64,000 nucleotides of DNA from Faecalibacterium sp. An122 (GCF_002160895.1 NZ_NFLL01000007.1:56455-120454); one strand, 5' to 3'. Counted from the stretch's first letter, positions 43,705 through 52,140 are shown. The notes: generated by a model from the sequence alone, not told the origin. Translations and numbers: made by a program.

Positions 43705-43851
43705 TCAGAGTCCCTTGCTATTGCTGCCGTAGCAGTTGCCCTTGCTTTGGCCGTGCAGGCAATCGCCGTCGTTGGTGCCGTCGAGTCCGCTGGTGGTAAT
43801 GACGTCGCTGTTGTCAAACAGGACGATCTCAGCTGCTGCCTTTTCGTACCA
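43705..43851 (-). CDS. RiPP precursor peptide 2, start out of frame
   Basis: About 48 residues in the coding frame: WYEKAAAEIVLFDNSDVITT then a Gly-rich core with two cysteines eight residues apart (GDCLHGQSKGNCYG). The AEI..FDNSDVITTSG block matches precursor 1. The only ATG with a ribosome site (43852, after GGGGAGG) is one base out of frame and stops after seven codons; dropping one G would give MYEKAAAE. The frame is open upstream to a TTG at 43929, but that start lies in the promoter. So the gene is frameshifted, variable or miscalled by one base. Confidence 0.6.
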   Translation of the reverse strand, partial: WYEKAAAEIVLFDNSDVITTSGLDGTNDGDCLHGQSKGNCYGSNSKGL

Positions 43852-43896
43852 TAAAAATTCCTCCCCATTGAATCCGGTGGTTTCTTTGCAGATGAC

Positions 43897-43925
43897 AGTA
43901 TATCGGATTTGGCGGGCACTGTCAA
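43897..43925 (-). promoter_or_regulatory. SigA promoter of the precursor peptides
   Basis: TTGACA (43920-43925), 17-bp spacer, TATACT (43897-43902), minus strand. It separates peptide and maturase expression from the upstream kinase/PqqD/peptidase operon. Confidence 0.88.
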
Positions 43926-44006
43926 TCAATAGCGCTGATTTGGTTCGAATTTGCGTGAAATTCTTTCGCTTTGGTTGGGAATTGTGCGGGGCGCGGGGGT
44001 TTCGGC

Positions 44007-44444
44007 TCAGCGGCGGAAGGAAAACGCCTTGCGGCGCACCCGTCCCGGCAGAGCCAGAAGCCAGAGCCGCGCGCGGCGCAGCCGCAGGGTTTTCAGATAG
44101 GACTGATAAGCCGGGCTCTGGCAGGAAACGTACTGCCCGCTCTCATCCGGGTAAAACCCGGCCATCACCCCGATGACCCACCCGGCCGGCACCATCTCGG
44201 GCCAGAGGCGGTTGTCTCCCAGGATGCGGTAGCTGTCCGGCTCCACCCGGATGACCCGATGGAGAACATACTCCCCGGTAGGCCGGCGGAACAGCGCCAC
44301 ATCCCAGCGCTTGAGCCGGGACGCCGGGGCCTGGATGACAACGGTGCTCTTCCGGTGATGGAGCAGCGGCTCCATGCTGTCGCCGGAGGTCTGAAAAAAG
44401 CCGCGGCCCTCCTCGGCCAGGACCTGCTCAATGGTCTTTTGCAT
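44007..44444 (-). CDS. S24/S26-family signal-peptidase-like protein
   Basis: About 145 residues. The catalytic Ser is in TSGDSMEPLL. The downstream box reads YVLHRVIRVEPDSYRILGDN, with His where bacterial type I signal peptidases have Lys, as in the SipW/ER-type Ser-His enzymes. Two hydrophobic parts are weak, and the C-terminus is very Arg-rich (about ten Arg in the last 45 residues). The start at 44444 overlaps the PqqD gene by 17 bp. In this cluster it may remove the leader from the modified peptide. Confidence 0.75.
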   Translation of the reverse strand: MQKTIEQVLAEEGRGFFQTSGDSMEPLLHHRKSTVVIQAPASRLKRWDVALFRRPTGEYVLHRVIRVEPDSYRILGDNRLWPEMVPAGWVIGVMAGFYPDESGQYVSCQSPAYQSYLKTLRLRRARLWLLALPGRVRRKAFSFRR

Positions 44445-44709
44445 CGAAATCCAGGGCCATTGAGATGGTCTGCAAAAACTCCTGTACATCCTGGCGGGCG
44501 GTGACTTCGTCCGGTCCGTCAAAGCGTTCCAGAGTCTTGGCCACCAGCAGGTCCTCGGTGGCGCCCTGTTCCAGCAGTTCCCAGTAGAATACGCCGGTGG
44601 AGTTCAAACGGATCATCCCGTTGAAGCTCTCGCTGGCCTCGCCGATGGCGATGACCATGGATTCATCTCCCAGCCGGCGCAGCAGAAAGCCCGGTTTGGT
44701 CTTTATCAT
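44428..44709 (-). CDS. PqqD-like RiPP recognition protein
   Basis: A 93-residue PqqD fold: GFLLRRLGDESMVI, then MIRLNSTGVFYWELLEQG, the family strand-helix motif, and a helical C-terminus. Such proteins bind RiPP leader peptides and hand them to the modifying enzyme. It overlaps the kinase gene by 47 bp in another frame; AGGAGG precedes the ATG. Confidence 0.85.
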   Translation of the reverse strand: MIKTKPGFLLRRLGDESMVIAIGEASESFNGMIRLNSTGVFYWELLEQGATEDLLVAKTLERFDGPDEVTARQDVQEFLQTISMALDFDAKDH

Positions 44710-45439
44710 CTTGGTTCCTCCTCATGGTATCATAAGCCAACCGGGCTGCCTGAGGCTGCCGGTTGCATTGCAGCAGATAAAAGGGGATGGTGCGGACCAT
44801 CTGGTCCAGCAGGACAAAAAACCGGTCCAGCCGGGGCTGGTCCCGGGGGACCAGCAGCTGATGGAACAGCCGCGGAGTGATCTCGGGGCCGGACAGGCGG
44901 CGGATGTGGTTTTCCGGGCTTTGCTCCAGAAAGCAGACCGCCCGCACCGGACAGATGCAGTTGGAGCCCATTCCTTCTTTGCCGTTCCAGGGGGTGCCGC
45001 AGGCGCACAGGACCCCATCCATGAACCGCAGAATGGGTTTATCTCCGTTGATGACCTGGGCGTCGGGGCCGAATTGTTCCAGCCAGAGGCGGATGTGGGT
45101 GGTTTTGCCGGTGCCGCTGGGGGCACAAAAGACATAGGCGGCGCCGTCCACCGCCACCACGGCGCCATGGATCAGGAACGCGCCGTAATCCACCAGATGC
45201 AGGCAGATGGCGCGGTAAAGACAGAGGCCCTCACAGTAGCCCCAGAAACGGGAATCGTTTTCGGCATCGGCGGGGGAGTCGGACCGGCCGGGGCCGGCCT
45301 CCCGGATCAGATCCTGGTCCGATGCGCAGACGGTGAACAGGGGAGTGTCCTGGGTGATGTAGCCGGCGCAAAGCCGGCGAATGTAGGAATAGCGATGTTT
45401 GATGCCGATGGGGATACCGGCCATCCGGACGCAAAACAC
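44663..45439 (-). CDS. HPr-kinase-like RiPP tailoring protein
   Basis: About 258 residues. The P-loop is APSGTGKTTH preceded by HGAVVAVDG, and VINGDKPILR supplies the Walker-B-like Asp, as in HPr kinase/phosphorylase C-terminal domains. HPrK homologues in lasso and other RiPP clusters phosphorylate a Ser/Thr of the peptide; no HPr is near. The GTG at 45439 follows AAAGGGAGAGAG; a GTG at 45490 is less well placed. First gene of an operon with PqqD and the peptidase. Confidence 0.78.
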   Translation of the reverse strand: MFCVRMAGIPIGIKHRYSYIRRLCAGYITQDTPLFTVCASDQDLIREAGPGRSDSPADAENDSRFWGYCEGLCLYRAICLHLVDYGAFLIHGAVVAVDGAAYVFCAPSGTGKTTHIRLWLEQFGPDAQVINGDKPILRFMDGVLCACGTPWNGKEGMGSNCICPVRAVCFLEQSPENHIRRLSGPEITPRLFHQLLVPRDQPRLDRFFVLLDQMVRTIPFYLLQCNRQPQAARLAYDTMRRNQDDKDQTGLSAAPAGR

Positions 45440-45523
45440 AGACTCTCTCCCTTTCCTGCGGGGCCGGAGGTGTTCAAACAGCCCCTCCACAGATCTCTCT
45501 CAAGTAAGATGAATTCCTATTAC

Positions 45524-45552
45524 AGTATATAATATATAAGATGCTTCGTCAA
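45524..45552 (-). promoter_or_regulatory. SigA promoter of the kinase-PqqD-peptidase operon
   Basis: TTGACG (45547-45552), 17-bp spacer, TATACT (45524-45529), minus strand. Confidence 0.85.
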
Positions 45553-45622
45553 TAAAATTGTGCGGTTAAAAACAAAAAGTGTATGGCGCAGAGTAGAATT
45601 TGCGGCGGGTTTTGCCCGGACC

Positions 45623-45651
45623 TTGACAGCGGGGCCGGGGCGTGGTATCCT
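45623..45651 (+). promoter_or_regulatory. Promoter of the acyl-CoA ligase gene
   Basis: TTGACA (45623-45628), 17-bp spacer, TATCCT (45646-45651). Confidence 0.75.
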
Positions 45652-45835
45652 GTCCTTGCTGACCTGTAATACAGGTATACAGTTTTGGGACGGCACAGGC
45701 CGCCCCTGAACGCCGATTGGATCTGAAACGCCGGTTTTGGCTGCTGCGGCAGCCTGGGCCGGCACAGGATTTGTCTCAGCCTGCCGGGCCTGGCCCGGCC
45801 CGGGCTGCCATCCACAACAGAAAGGACAAAGCGCC

Positions 45836-47299
45836 ATGTTTACTCTCCCTGTCTTTACCATTGACCAGCTGGTTCGCCGGATGGAGACCGAATACCCCGA
45901 CCGGATCGCCATGCGCTATTACGACGACGCCAAAGAGGGCGTCCAGGAGGTTACTTACCGGCAGTATGCCCACGATATCCGCTGCATTGCAGGGGAGCTG
46001 GAAGCGACCCTGTCGGACCCCGTGGGGAAGAAAGTCTGCATTCTGGCTGCCAACAGCTACCACTATGCAGCCAGCATTTTCGGCTCCGTTCTGGCGGGAG
46101 CCGTGGTGGTGCCTCTGAACCTGCAGAAGAGCTGGGACGACATCCACTATGAGCTGGATCTGGTGGAGGCAGCCGCCGTTCTCCACGACGGGAAATATCT
46201 GGACCGGGAGCCTGCGCTGGGCGAGGTGTACGCCGACAAACTGCTGCCCATCACCGGGTATCAGAAGTACCAGCCCTCGGAGGGCCGGGTCTGCCAGGAT
46301 CGGGAGGCCCTGATGGCCATTATGTTCACTTCGGGCACCACCGGCCGCAGCAAGGGCGTTATGCTCAGCCAGAAAAACCTCTTTGCACCCATGCCCGCCT
46401 ACTGCGATCCCTTCAATGTGATGCTGGCGGAGATGGGTGTGGATCACTACGACTTCAACCACTTCACCGTCCTGCCCATGTTCCATATTGCGGCCTTTAC
46501 CAGTCTGGTGTCCTGGGCCATCATGGGCATGGCTCACAACCTGTGCACCGACCTGCGGAACTTCTACCGCGACCTGTCCCTGATGCCCTGCGACACCATG
46601 GCGGCTGTGCCGGTGCTGCTGCAGTCCATCCATCGGGATGTGATGCGGGGCCGGAAGGACCGTCTGGGCAAGCTGCGGACCCTGACCTGCGGCGCTGCCG
46701 CCTGCACCCCCCAGATGATGCTGGATCTGATGCACAACGGCTTTTTCATCATGCAGATGTACGGTCTGACCGAGACCAGCGGCGACGGCACCTGGAACAA
46801 CGACCAGAGCGAAAAGCACATCTCCTCGGTGGGCATGGGGGATGAGCCCATCTGCCAGTACTCCATCCAGGATGGGGAGCTGTGCATCAAGGGCGATCCC
46901 GTCATGATGGGCTACTACAAGGAGCCCGAGCTCACCGCCGAGGTGCTGGTGGACGGCTGGTTCCACACCGGCGACCTGGTGCGGAAGGACGAGGAAGGCT
47001 ATTACTACATCACCGGCCGGAAAAAGAACCTGATTATCCTGGCCAGCGGCGAGAACGTCAGCCCCGAAGAGCTGGAGAAACTGCTGTCCGCCTGCACCGA
47101 TGTGCAGGAGTGCATTGTCAAGGAGAAGGACGGCAAAATCTGCGCCGAGGTCTACTGCCCGGCAGAGGCTCAGGACGCCGTGCGGGCCCACATCACCGAG
47201 GTGAACCGCACTCTGCCCCTGTACAAGCGGATGACCCTGGTGGAGTTCCGCAGCGAGCCCTTCGCCCGCAACGCCACCGGCAAGCTGGTCCGCGGCTGA
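45836..47299 (+). CDS. AMP-binding acyl-CoA/fatty-acid ligase
   Basis: A 487-residue adenylate-forming enzyme. Motifs in order: FTSGTTGRSKGVML (P-loop), QMYGLTETSGDG, DGWFHTGDLVRKDEEG and a C-terminal RKKNLIILASGENVSPEELE, with the adenylation Lys in NATGKLVRG. It activates a carboxylic acid, probably a fatty acid, for CoA transfer. The start at 45836 follows GAAAGGA; the frame further upstream lacks a site. Monocistronic. Confidence 0.9.
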   Translation: MFTLPVFTIDQLVRRMETEYPDRIAMRYYDDAKEGVQEVTYRQYAHDIRCIAGELEATLSDPVGKKVCILAANSYHYAASIFGSVLAGAVVVPLNLQKSWDDIHYELDLVEAAAVLHDGKYLDREPALGEVYADKLLPITGYQKYQPSEGRVCQDREALMAIMFTSGTTGRSKGVMLSQKNLFAPMPAYCDPFNVMLAEMGVDHYDFNHFTVLPMFHIAAFTSLVSWAIMGMAHNLCTDLRNFYRDLSLMPCDTMAAVPVLLQSIHRDVMRGRKDRLGKLRTLTCGAAACTPQMMLDLMHNGFFIMQMYGLTETSGDGTWNNDQSEKHISSVGMGDEPICQYSIQDGELCIKGDPVMMGYYKEPELTAEVLVDGWFHTGDLVRKDEEGYYYITGRKKNLIILASGENVSPEELEKLLSACTDVQECIVKEKDGKICAEVYCPAEAQDAVRAHITEVNRTLPLYKRMTLVEFRSEPFARNATGKLVRG

Positions 47300-47326
47300 T
47301 GCGGAGGACGAAAACCAAATAAACGC

Positions 47327-47363
47327 AAGGCAGGCCGCCCCCAAAAGGGCGGCCTGCCTTTTT
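47327..47363 (+). terminator. Terminator of the acyl-CoA ligase gene
   Basis: AAGGCAGGCCGCCC pairs with GGGCGGCCTGCCTT, followed by TTTG. Confidence 0.9.
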
Positions 47364-47436
47364 GCCGGATGCCATGCAAGAAAAAGGATGTGCGGGACAA
47401 AAAATGAAAGTATACGTCGGATGGTGGATTTTTGCC

Positions 47437-47465
47437 TTGACAAACCGGCATCCCGCAGATATGAT
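47437..47465 (+). promoter_or_regulatory. Promoter of the NiCo-riboswitch transcript
   Basis: TTGACA (47437-47442), 17-bp spacer, TATGAT (47460-47465). A leader of about 270 nt follows. Confidence 0.85.
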
Positions 47466-47525
47466 CAGAACATTCCTCTTTGCACTGCATTACATCCGGC
47501 CCCGGCCGGGTGCGAGATCAACAGT

Positions 47526-47621
47526 ACAAACTGAGCAGGCGATGAACCGACAAGGTCATGGGGCCGGGCCGCCGTGTGCGGCAGCAGATGAAGTGTGTTA
47601 TGACATCTGTGGGACAGTTGT
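47526..47621 (+). ncRNA. NiCo (czcD) riboswitch
   Basis: The leader contains the conserved blocks of the NiCo riboswitch in order: ACTGAGCAGGC, ATGAaCC ... GGTCATG hairpin, GCCGGGC..GC ... GCGGCA, CAGATGA ... ACATCTGTGGGACAGT. ACAAACTG and CAGTTGT close the P1 stem. It senses Co2+/Ni2+ and sits upstream of a cation efflux gene, the usual context. Metal binding should stabilise P1 and prevent the terminator that uses CTGTGGGACA. Confidence 0.9.
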
Positions 47622-47650
47622 ATGTTCCACAGGTGTCTTTTTCTTTTTTC
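47607..47650 (+). terminator. Expression-platform terminator of the NiCo riboswitch
   Basis: CTGTGGGACA (47607-47616) pairs with TGTTCCACAG (47623-47632) followed by a T-rich run. The 5' arm is also part of the riboswitch, so the two structures are mutually exclusive: metal-free gives termination. Confidence 0.85.
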
Positions 47651-47738
47651 ACAGGTGGAACAAACGTATCTCGGCGATGTGCTCATAAGAGAAAAATTCA
47701 CTGTCATTCAACGCAAACATGTACAGGAGGGTTCTTTT

Positions 47739-48662
47739 ATGACAACCAACAACCGCCAGCAGACCACCACCGCCGTCAGCCTGAATGAAAAGGCCGTCAT
47801 CCGCAAACTGTCGCTGTGCAGCATCCTGGGCAACACCGTGTTGTCGGGGTTCAAGCTGTTCGCCGGCGTGACGGGCCATTCCGGCGCCATGATTTCGGAT
47901 GCCATCCACTCCTTTTCGGATGTGCTCACCACCTTCATCGCCTGGTTCGGGGTGAAAATTTCCAAGAAGGCCCCCGACCGGGACCATCCCTATGGCCATG
48001 AGCGGCTGGAATGCGTGGCCTCGCTGGTGCTAGGAGCGGTGCTCCTCATCACCGGCCTGTGGGTGGGCAAAAACGGCCTGGAAACCATTGCCTCGGGGCA
48101 GTATGAGACTCTGGCGGCGCCGGGGATGATCGCCCTGGTGGCCGCGGTGCTGTCCATTGTGGGCAAGGAGGCCATGTACTGGTATACCCGCTACTATGCC
48201 AAGCTGATCCATTCCTCCGCCTTTATGGCGGACGCCTGGCATCACCGGTCGGATGCTTTTTCTTCGGTGGGCTCCCTGATCGGCATTGCAGGGGCACGGC
48301 TGGGCTTCCCGGTGCTGGACTCGGTGGCCAGCGTGGTGATCTGCCTGTTTATCATCAAGGTGGCCTATGACATCATGAAGGACGCCGTGGTGAAGATGCT
48401 GGACACCTCCTGCGGCGAGGAGTACGAGAGCAAAATCATCGACCTTGTCTCGGCCCAGGATGGCGTGGTGGGGGTGGACCAGCTCCGCACCCGGATGTTC
48501 GGCAGCAAGGTCTACATTGACCTGGAAATCGCCATGGACGGCAGCGAAACCCTGAGCCAGTCCCATCAGGTGGCCGAGCGAATTCACGACCAGCTGGAGA
48601 GCCAGTTCACCGACATCAAGCACATTATGATCCACGTCAACCCGGCGGAAAAATCTGCCTGA
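47739..48662 (+). CDS. Cation diffusion facilitator (Co2+/Ni2+ efflux, CzcD-like)
   Basis: A 307-residue CDF transporter with about six membrane segments, the metal site in DAWHHRSDAFSS (HxxxD) plus SDAIHSFSDV in TM2, and a cytoplasmic C-terminal dimer domain (VVGVDQLRTRMFGSKVYIDL). Control by the NiCo riboswitch indicates export of cobalt and nickel. GGAGGG precedes the ATG at 47739; the frame further upstream runs through the riboswitch terminator and is not translated. Confidence 0.92.
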   Translation: MTTNNRQQTTTAVSLNEKAVIRKLSLCSILGNTVLSGFKLFAGVTGHSGAMISDAIHSFSDVLTTFIAWFGVKISKKAPDRDHPYGHERLECVASLVLGAVLLITGLWVGKNGLETIASGQYETLAAPGMIALVAAVLSIVGKEAMYWYTRYYAKLIHSSAFMADAWHHRSDAFSSVGSLIGIAGARLGFPVLDSVASVVICLFIIKVAYDIMKDAVVKMLDTSCGEEYESKIIDLVSAQDGVVGVDQLRTRMFGSKVYIDLEIAMDGSETLSQSHQVAERIHDQLESQFTDIKHIMIHVNPAEKSA

Positions 48663-48690
48663 CGGCCTGGAACATCCCATAAAAATCAGA

Positions 48691-48731
48691 AACGCCCCCG
48701 CTGCATGGTCTTGCGCAGCGGGGGCGTTTGC
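48691..48731. terminator. Bidirectional terminator
   Basis: AACGCCCCCGCTGC pairs with GCAGCGGGGGCGTT between the CDF gene and galE. Confidence 0.85.
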
Positions 48732-48758
48732 TTTATGGAAGAGGGATGGGGGAAACTT

Positions 48759-49784
48759 TTACTTCACGGTGTGGTAGCCATCGGGGTTGTTGCTCTGCCA
48801 GTTCCAGCTGTCGGCGCACATCTCCTCGATGCCGTACTCAGCCACCCAGCCCAGCTCACGCTTGGCCTTGGAGGGATCGGCGTAGCACTCGGCGATGTCG
48901 CCGGCGCGGCGGGGCTCGATGACGTAGGGCAGGGTCTTGCCGCAGGCCTTCTCAAAGGCGTGGAGGACTTCCAGCACGCTGTAGCCCTTGCCGGTGCCCA
49001 GGTTGCAGATGAAGAGGCCGCACTTGGTCTCCAGCTTGCGGATGGCGCAGACATGGCCGCGGGCCAGGTCCACCACATGGATGTAATCCCGCACGCCGGT
49101 GCCGTCGGGAGTGGGGTAGTCGTTGCCGAAGACATGGACCTTCTCCAGCTTGCCCACGGCCACCTTGGCGATGTAGGGCATCAGGTTGTTGGGGATGCCG
49201 TTGGGGTCCTCGCCGATCAGGCCGGACTTGTGGGCGCCGATGGGGTTGAAGTACCGCAGGACGGCCACGTTCAGGCTGGGATCTGCCTTGCAGACGTCGG
49301 CCAGAATCCGCTCGGTGAACACCTTGGTGGTGCCGTAGGGGTTGGTGGTGGCGCCGACGGGGAAGTCCTCGGTGATGGGGACGGTGGCGGGATCGCCGTA
49401 GACGGTGGCCGAGGAGCTGAACACAAAGTTGTGGCAGTCATGGCGGCGCATCACGTCCAGGATGGTGAGGGTGCAGTTCAGGTTGTTGGAGTAGTACTCA
49501 ATGGGCTTCTGGACACTCTCGCCCACAGCCTTGTAGGCCGCGAACTGGATGACGGCGGTGATGTCCGGGCATTCGGTGAAAATGTGCTCGACCTGCTCGG
49601 GGTTGGTCATGTCCGCCTCAAAGAAGCGGAAGTCCTTGCCGGTGATCTGTTTGATGCGGTCCAGCACGACGGGGCAGGAGTTGTAGAAGTTGTCTGCCAC
49701 CACAATGTCGTAGCCTGCGTTCAGCAGCTCAATGCAGGTGTGGCTGCCGATGTAGCCGGCGCCGCCCGATACCAAAATTGCCAT
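48759..49784 (-). CDS. galE: UDP-glucose 4-epimerase
   Basis: A 341-residue SDR enzyme of the Leloir pathway that interconverts UDP-glucose and UDP-galactose. NAD site GGAGYIGSH, catalytic SSSATVYG (Ser) and YGTTK (Tyr/Lys), then RYFNPIGAH. Full family length. A TTGATT-17-TATCCT promoter lies upstream. It is separate from the galM gene at 50808-51872 on the same strand. Confidence 0.97.
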   Translation of the reverse strand: MAILVSGGAGYIGSHTCIELLNAGYDIVVADNFYNSCPVVLDRIKQITGKDFRFFEADMTNPEQVEHIFTECPDITAVIQFAAYKAVGESVQKPIEYYSNNLNCTLTILDVMRRHDCHNFVFSSSATVYGDPATVPITEDFPVGATTNPYGTTKVFTERILADVCKADPSLNVAVLRYFNPIGAHKSGLIGEDPNGIPNNLMPYIAKVAVGKLEKVHVFGNDYPTPDGTGVRDYIHVVDLARGHVCAIRKLETKCGLFICNLGTGKGYSVLEVLHAFEKACGKTLPYVIEPRRAGDIAECYADPSKAKRELGWVAEYGIEEMCADSWNWQSNNPDGYHTVK

Positions 49785-49857
49785 AACAAAACCTTCCTCT
49801 CGATCGACTCTGTGGATATTGCCTGCCTGGGCAAGCGCCCCGGCTCTTCTTGATTAC

Positions 49858-49886
49858 AGGATACCGCAGACGCCGCCCGGAATCAA
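49858..49886 (-). promoter_or_regulatory. Promoter of galE
   Basis: TTGATT (49881-49886), 17-bp spacer, TATCCT (49858-49863), minus strand. Confidence 0.75.
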
Positions 49887-50010
49887 GGGGCGGTGCGCTT
49901 ATATACATGTAATTTTGTTGCGCGTTGCAAAAATGGAGGATGGGCCCACGCGATTTTTGATGCGGCCTTGATGAAGAATCAGACCACCGGATTCCTGCGC
50001 CCGGGCGCGC

Positions 50011-50044
50011 AAAACCAGGCCCCCCGGCAGGGAGCCTGGTTTTG
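50011..50044 (-). terminator. Terminator of the galM-lipoprotein operon
   Basis: AAAACCAGGC pairs with GCCTGGTTTT. Confidence 0.8.
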
Positions 50045-50054
50045 GGATGTCCGG

Positions 50055-50783
50055 TTATGCGGTGGCGACGGAGGATGTACTCCCATCGCAGTACTGGCCG
50101 CTGTAGTCGATGACCATGCTGTCGAAGTGCTGCCAGTCGGTCTCCACCAGGGTGTAGGTGTCGTCCTCCAGCTTGAGCTGCAGCACCACCGACTGTTCGG
50201 GGCCATAGCCCATCTCGGGCAGCAGGGCCCGGATACCGTCCAGCACCGAGGCGGCATAGTCGTCCTCCAGGGCCTCATAGTCGGCGTCGGACATGGCGTC
50301 CAGGGCCTCCTGGGAGTAGATGCCGTGGCGGTCCAGGGCGGCGGCCCAGAGGCTGGCCGCATCGTTCTGGCTGGTGTAGCGGACCAGGATGTCCATGGGC
50401 TGAACGGTGACGGTCACCGCATAGCTGCCGTCGTCCAGCTTGCTGGCGGCGCCCACCTGGTACTTGCTGAGGGCGTAAATATCCCGGATGAGGGCCACCG
50501 CCCGTTCGGCGGAGGCGTCGGTGGGATAGATGTCAAAGTAGTCCATCAGGATTTCTGCTTCCGCCGTGGTGTTCCAGACGTAATTCTGTTCCTCGGCTTC
50601 CTCGGCGGTGATGCCGATCAGATCCAGATAATCCTGGTTGTACTGGCCCAGATAGCAGGCGTCCAGATCGCCCTGGATGTAGGCCCTGGCCTGGTCGGGG
50701 GTGACGTCACCGCAGGCGGCCAGCACAAAGACCAGGGCCGCGGCCATCAGAACGGATGCAAGGCGGTGGATGGTGCGGGTCAT
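50055..50783 (-). CDS. Lipoprotein of unknown function
   Basis: A 242-residue predicted lipoprotein with lipobox LAAC (about residue 24) and an acidic, mostly helical mature part. It resembles DUF5105-like or cystatin-like extracytoplasmic proteins only loosely, so no family is assigned. GAGGAGG precedes the ATG. It starts 24 bp after galM and is probably co-transcribed. Confidence 0.75.
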   Translation of the reverse strand: MTRTIHRLASVLMAAALVFVLAACGDVTPDQARAYIQGDLDACYLGQYNQDYLDLIGITAEEAEEQNYVWNTTAEAEILMDYFDIYPTDASAERAVALIRDIYALSKYQVGAASKLDDGSYAVTVTVQPMDILVRYTSQNDAASLWAAALDRHGIYSQEALDAMSDADYEALEDDYAASVLDGIRALLPEMGYGPEQSVVLQLKLEDDTYTLVETDWQHFDSMVIDYSGQYCDGSTSSVATA

Positions 50784-50807
50784 AGAAACCTCCTCAGAAG
50801 GCGGCGG

Positions 50808-51872
50808 TCAGATCACGCCGCACTGTTTGCCGGTGAAAAAGCGGAGGGTGTTGGACACCCGGAACACCTTGCCGGCCCGCAGCACCGTGGAGGGGAACTC
50901 CGGGTGGGAGGGGCTGCAGGGGAAGTGTTCGGTTTCCAGGGCGAAGCCGTCGTATTTCTGCATGGGATGCAGGCCCTTGCCGGGGCTGGGGCAGTCCTGG
51001 AGATAGTTGCCGGTGTAGAGATGGACGCCGGGCTGGGTGGTGTAGACCTTCATGCTGATGCTGCTCTCATCGCAGGTGGCCCAGGCACAGATGCTCTGGC
51101 GGGCGCCGGCCCGGGGCCGGTCGATGACAAAGCAGTGGTCGTAGCCGCCGCCCACAATGCGGGTCTGGTCGCTGCCGGGGTTCAGGTCCCGGCCGATGGC
51201 CTTGCCCTTGGTGAAGTCCATGGGGGTGCCGGCCACCGGCAGAATGCGGCCGGTGGGGCAGGTCTCCTCGTTGCTCTCCAGGTAGGTGGAGGCGAACAGC
51301 TTGAGCCGCTGGTTGAGGACCGAGCCCCCGCCGTTGAGGTTGAAATAGGTGTGGTTGGTCAGGTTGACAATTGTGTCGGCGTCGGAGGACACCCGGTAAT
51401 CCATCCGGAAGGCATTGTCCGGGGTGAGGGTGTAGCGGACGGCAATCTTCATGTTGCCGGGGAAGCCGTCCTCCCCGTCGGGGCTTTCGGCCTCCAGAAG
51501 CAGGGTGTCGCCGAAGGCTTTCACCTCATAGGACTTGCGGGCAAAGCAGCCGTGGAGATGGTTGCGGCCGTTGTTGGCTTCCAGCTGGTAGGTTTTGCCG
51601 TTGAGGGTGAAGGCCGCCCCTTCGATCCGGTTGGCGTAGCGGCCCACAAAGGCGCCGCAGTAGGTGGCGGTGTCCAGCTCGTATTCCTGCATGGTGTCGT
51701 GGCCCAGGACCACGTCCACCGGGCCGCGCTTGGCCGGGACGATGATGTTTTTGATGATCGCCCCATAGTCCAGCACGCTGACCGTCAAGCCGCCGGGATT
51801 GGAGAGAATGTACTCGTTGACGGGGGTTCCGCTGTGGGTGAAACCAAAAAGCCTTGTTTCGATCTTGGCCAT
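50808..51872 (-). CDS. galM: Aldose 1-epimerase (mutarotase)
   Basis: A 354-residue GalM-family enzyme that interconverts alpha and beta anomers of galactose or glucose. The catalytic His is in NLTNHTYFNLNG and the Glu in ALETEHFP; NRIEGAAFTLNGKTYQL is a family strand. The start at 51872 follows AAGGAGG; the frame reaches back to 51992 through the promoter. A TATAAT lies at 51970-51975 on the minus strand. Confidence 0.95.
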   Translation of the reverse strand: MAKIETRLFGFTHSGTPVNEYILSNPGGLTVSVLDYGAIIKNIIVPAKRGPVDVVLGHDTMQEYELDTATYCGAFVGRYANRIEGAAFTLNGKTYQLEANNGRNHLHGCFARKSYEVKAFGDTLLLEAESPDGEDGFPGNMKIAVRYTLTPDNAFRMDYRVSSDADTIVNLTNHTYFNLNGGGSVLNQRLKLFASTYLESNEETCPTGRILPVAGTPMDFTKGKAIGRDLNPGSDQTRIVGGGYDHCFVIDRPRAGARQSICAWATCDESSISMKVYTTQPGVHLYTGNYLQDCPSPGKGLHPMQKYDGFALETEHFPCSPSHPEFPSTVLRAGKVFRVSNTLRFFTGKQCGVI

Positions 51873-51969
51873 TGTGTCTGCCTCCTTCTGCCGGTATGCG
51901 GGCGGACACACAGAACACACCGCACCGGCCAAATTGGACCTGGTACAAAAAACGATCCGTTTCTCTATG

Positions 51970-51975
51970 ATTATA
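51970..51975 (-). promoter_or_regulatory. -10 box of the galM operon
   Basis: Perfect TATAAT on the minus strand; the -35 (CTGCAA, 17 bp upstream) is weak. Confidence 0.55.
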
Positions 51976-52091
51976 TCACAAATTTCAGACATTTGCAGGG
52001 AAATCTTTTGTGTTGTGAATATAAATTTTCGGGAGTTCTTTGTGGAATATAACCGAGACGGCAGAGCGCAGAAAACCGCTTAAACAAAGAC

Positions 52092-52115
52092 GCCGCCCCG
52101 AAAAATCGGGGCGGC
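52092..52115 (-). terminator. Hairpin after the serine hydrolase gene
   Basis: GCCGCCCCG and CGGGGCGGC form a 9-bp stem; the minus strand continues with TCTTTGTTT. Confidence 0.6.
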
Positions 52116-52140
52116 AGAGCGAAAGGAGGTATGGAGGAGT

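Noticed and set aside
43705..43929. Longer precursor 2 starting at TTG 43929
   Set aside because: That start lies within the TTGACA-17-TATACT promoter, upstream of the expected transcript start.
47596..47650. Second parS-like site (TGTTCCAC ... GTGGAACA)
   Set aside because: The halves are separated and part of the riboswitch terminator and following sequence, not a compact 16-bp palindrome.
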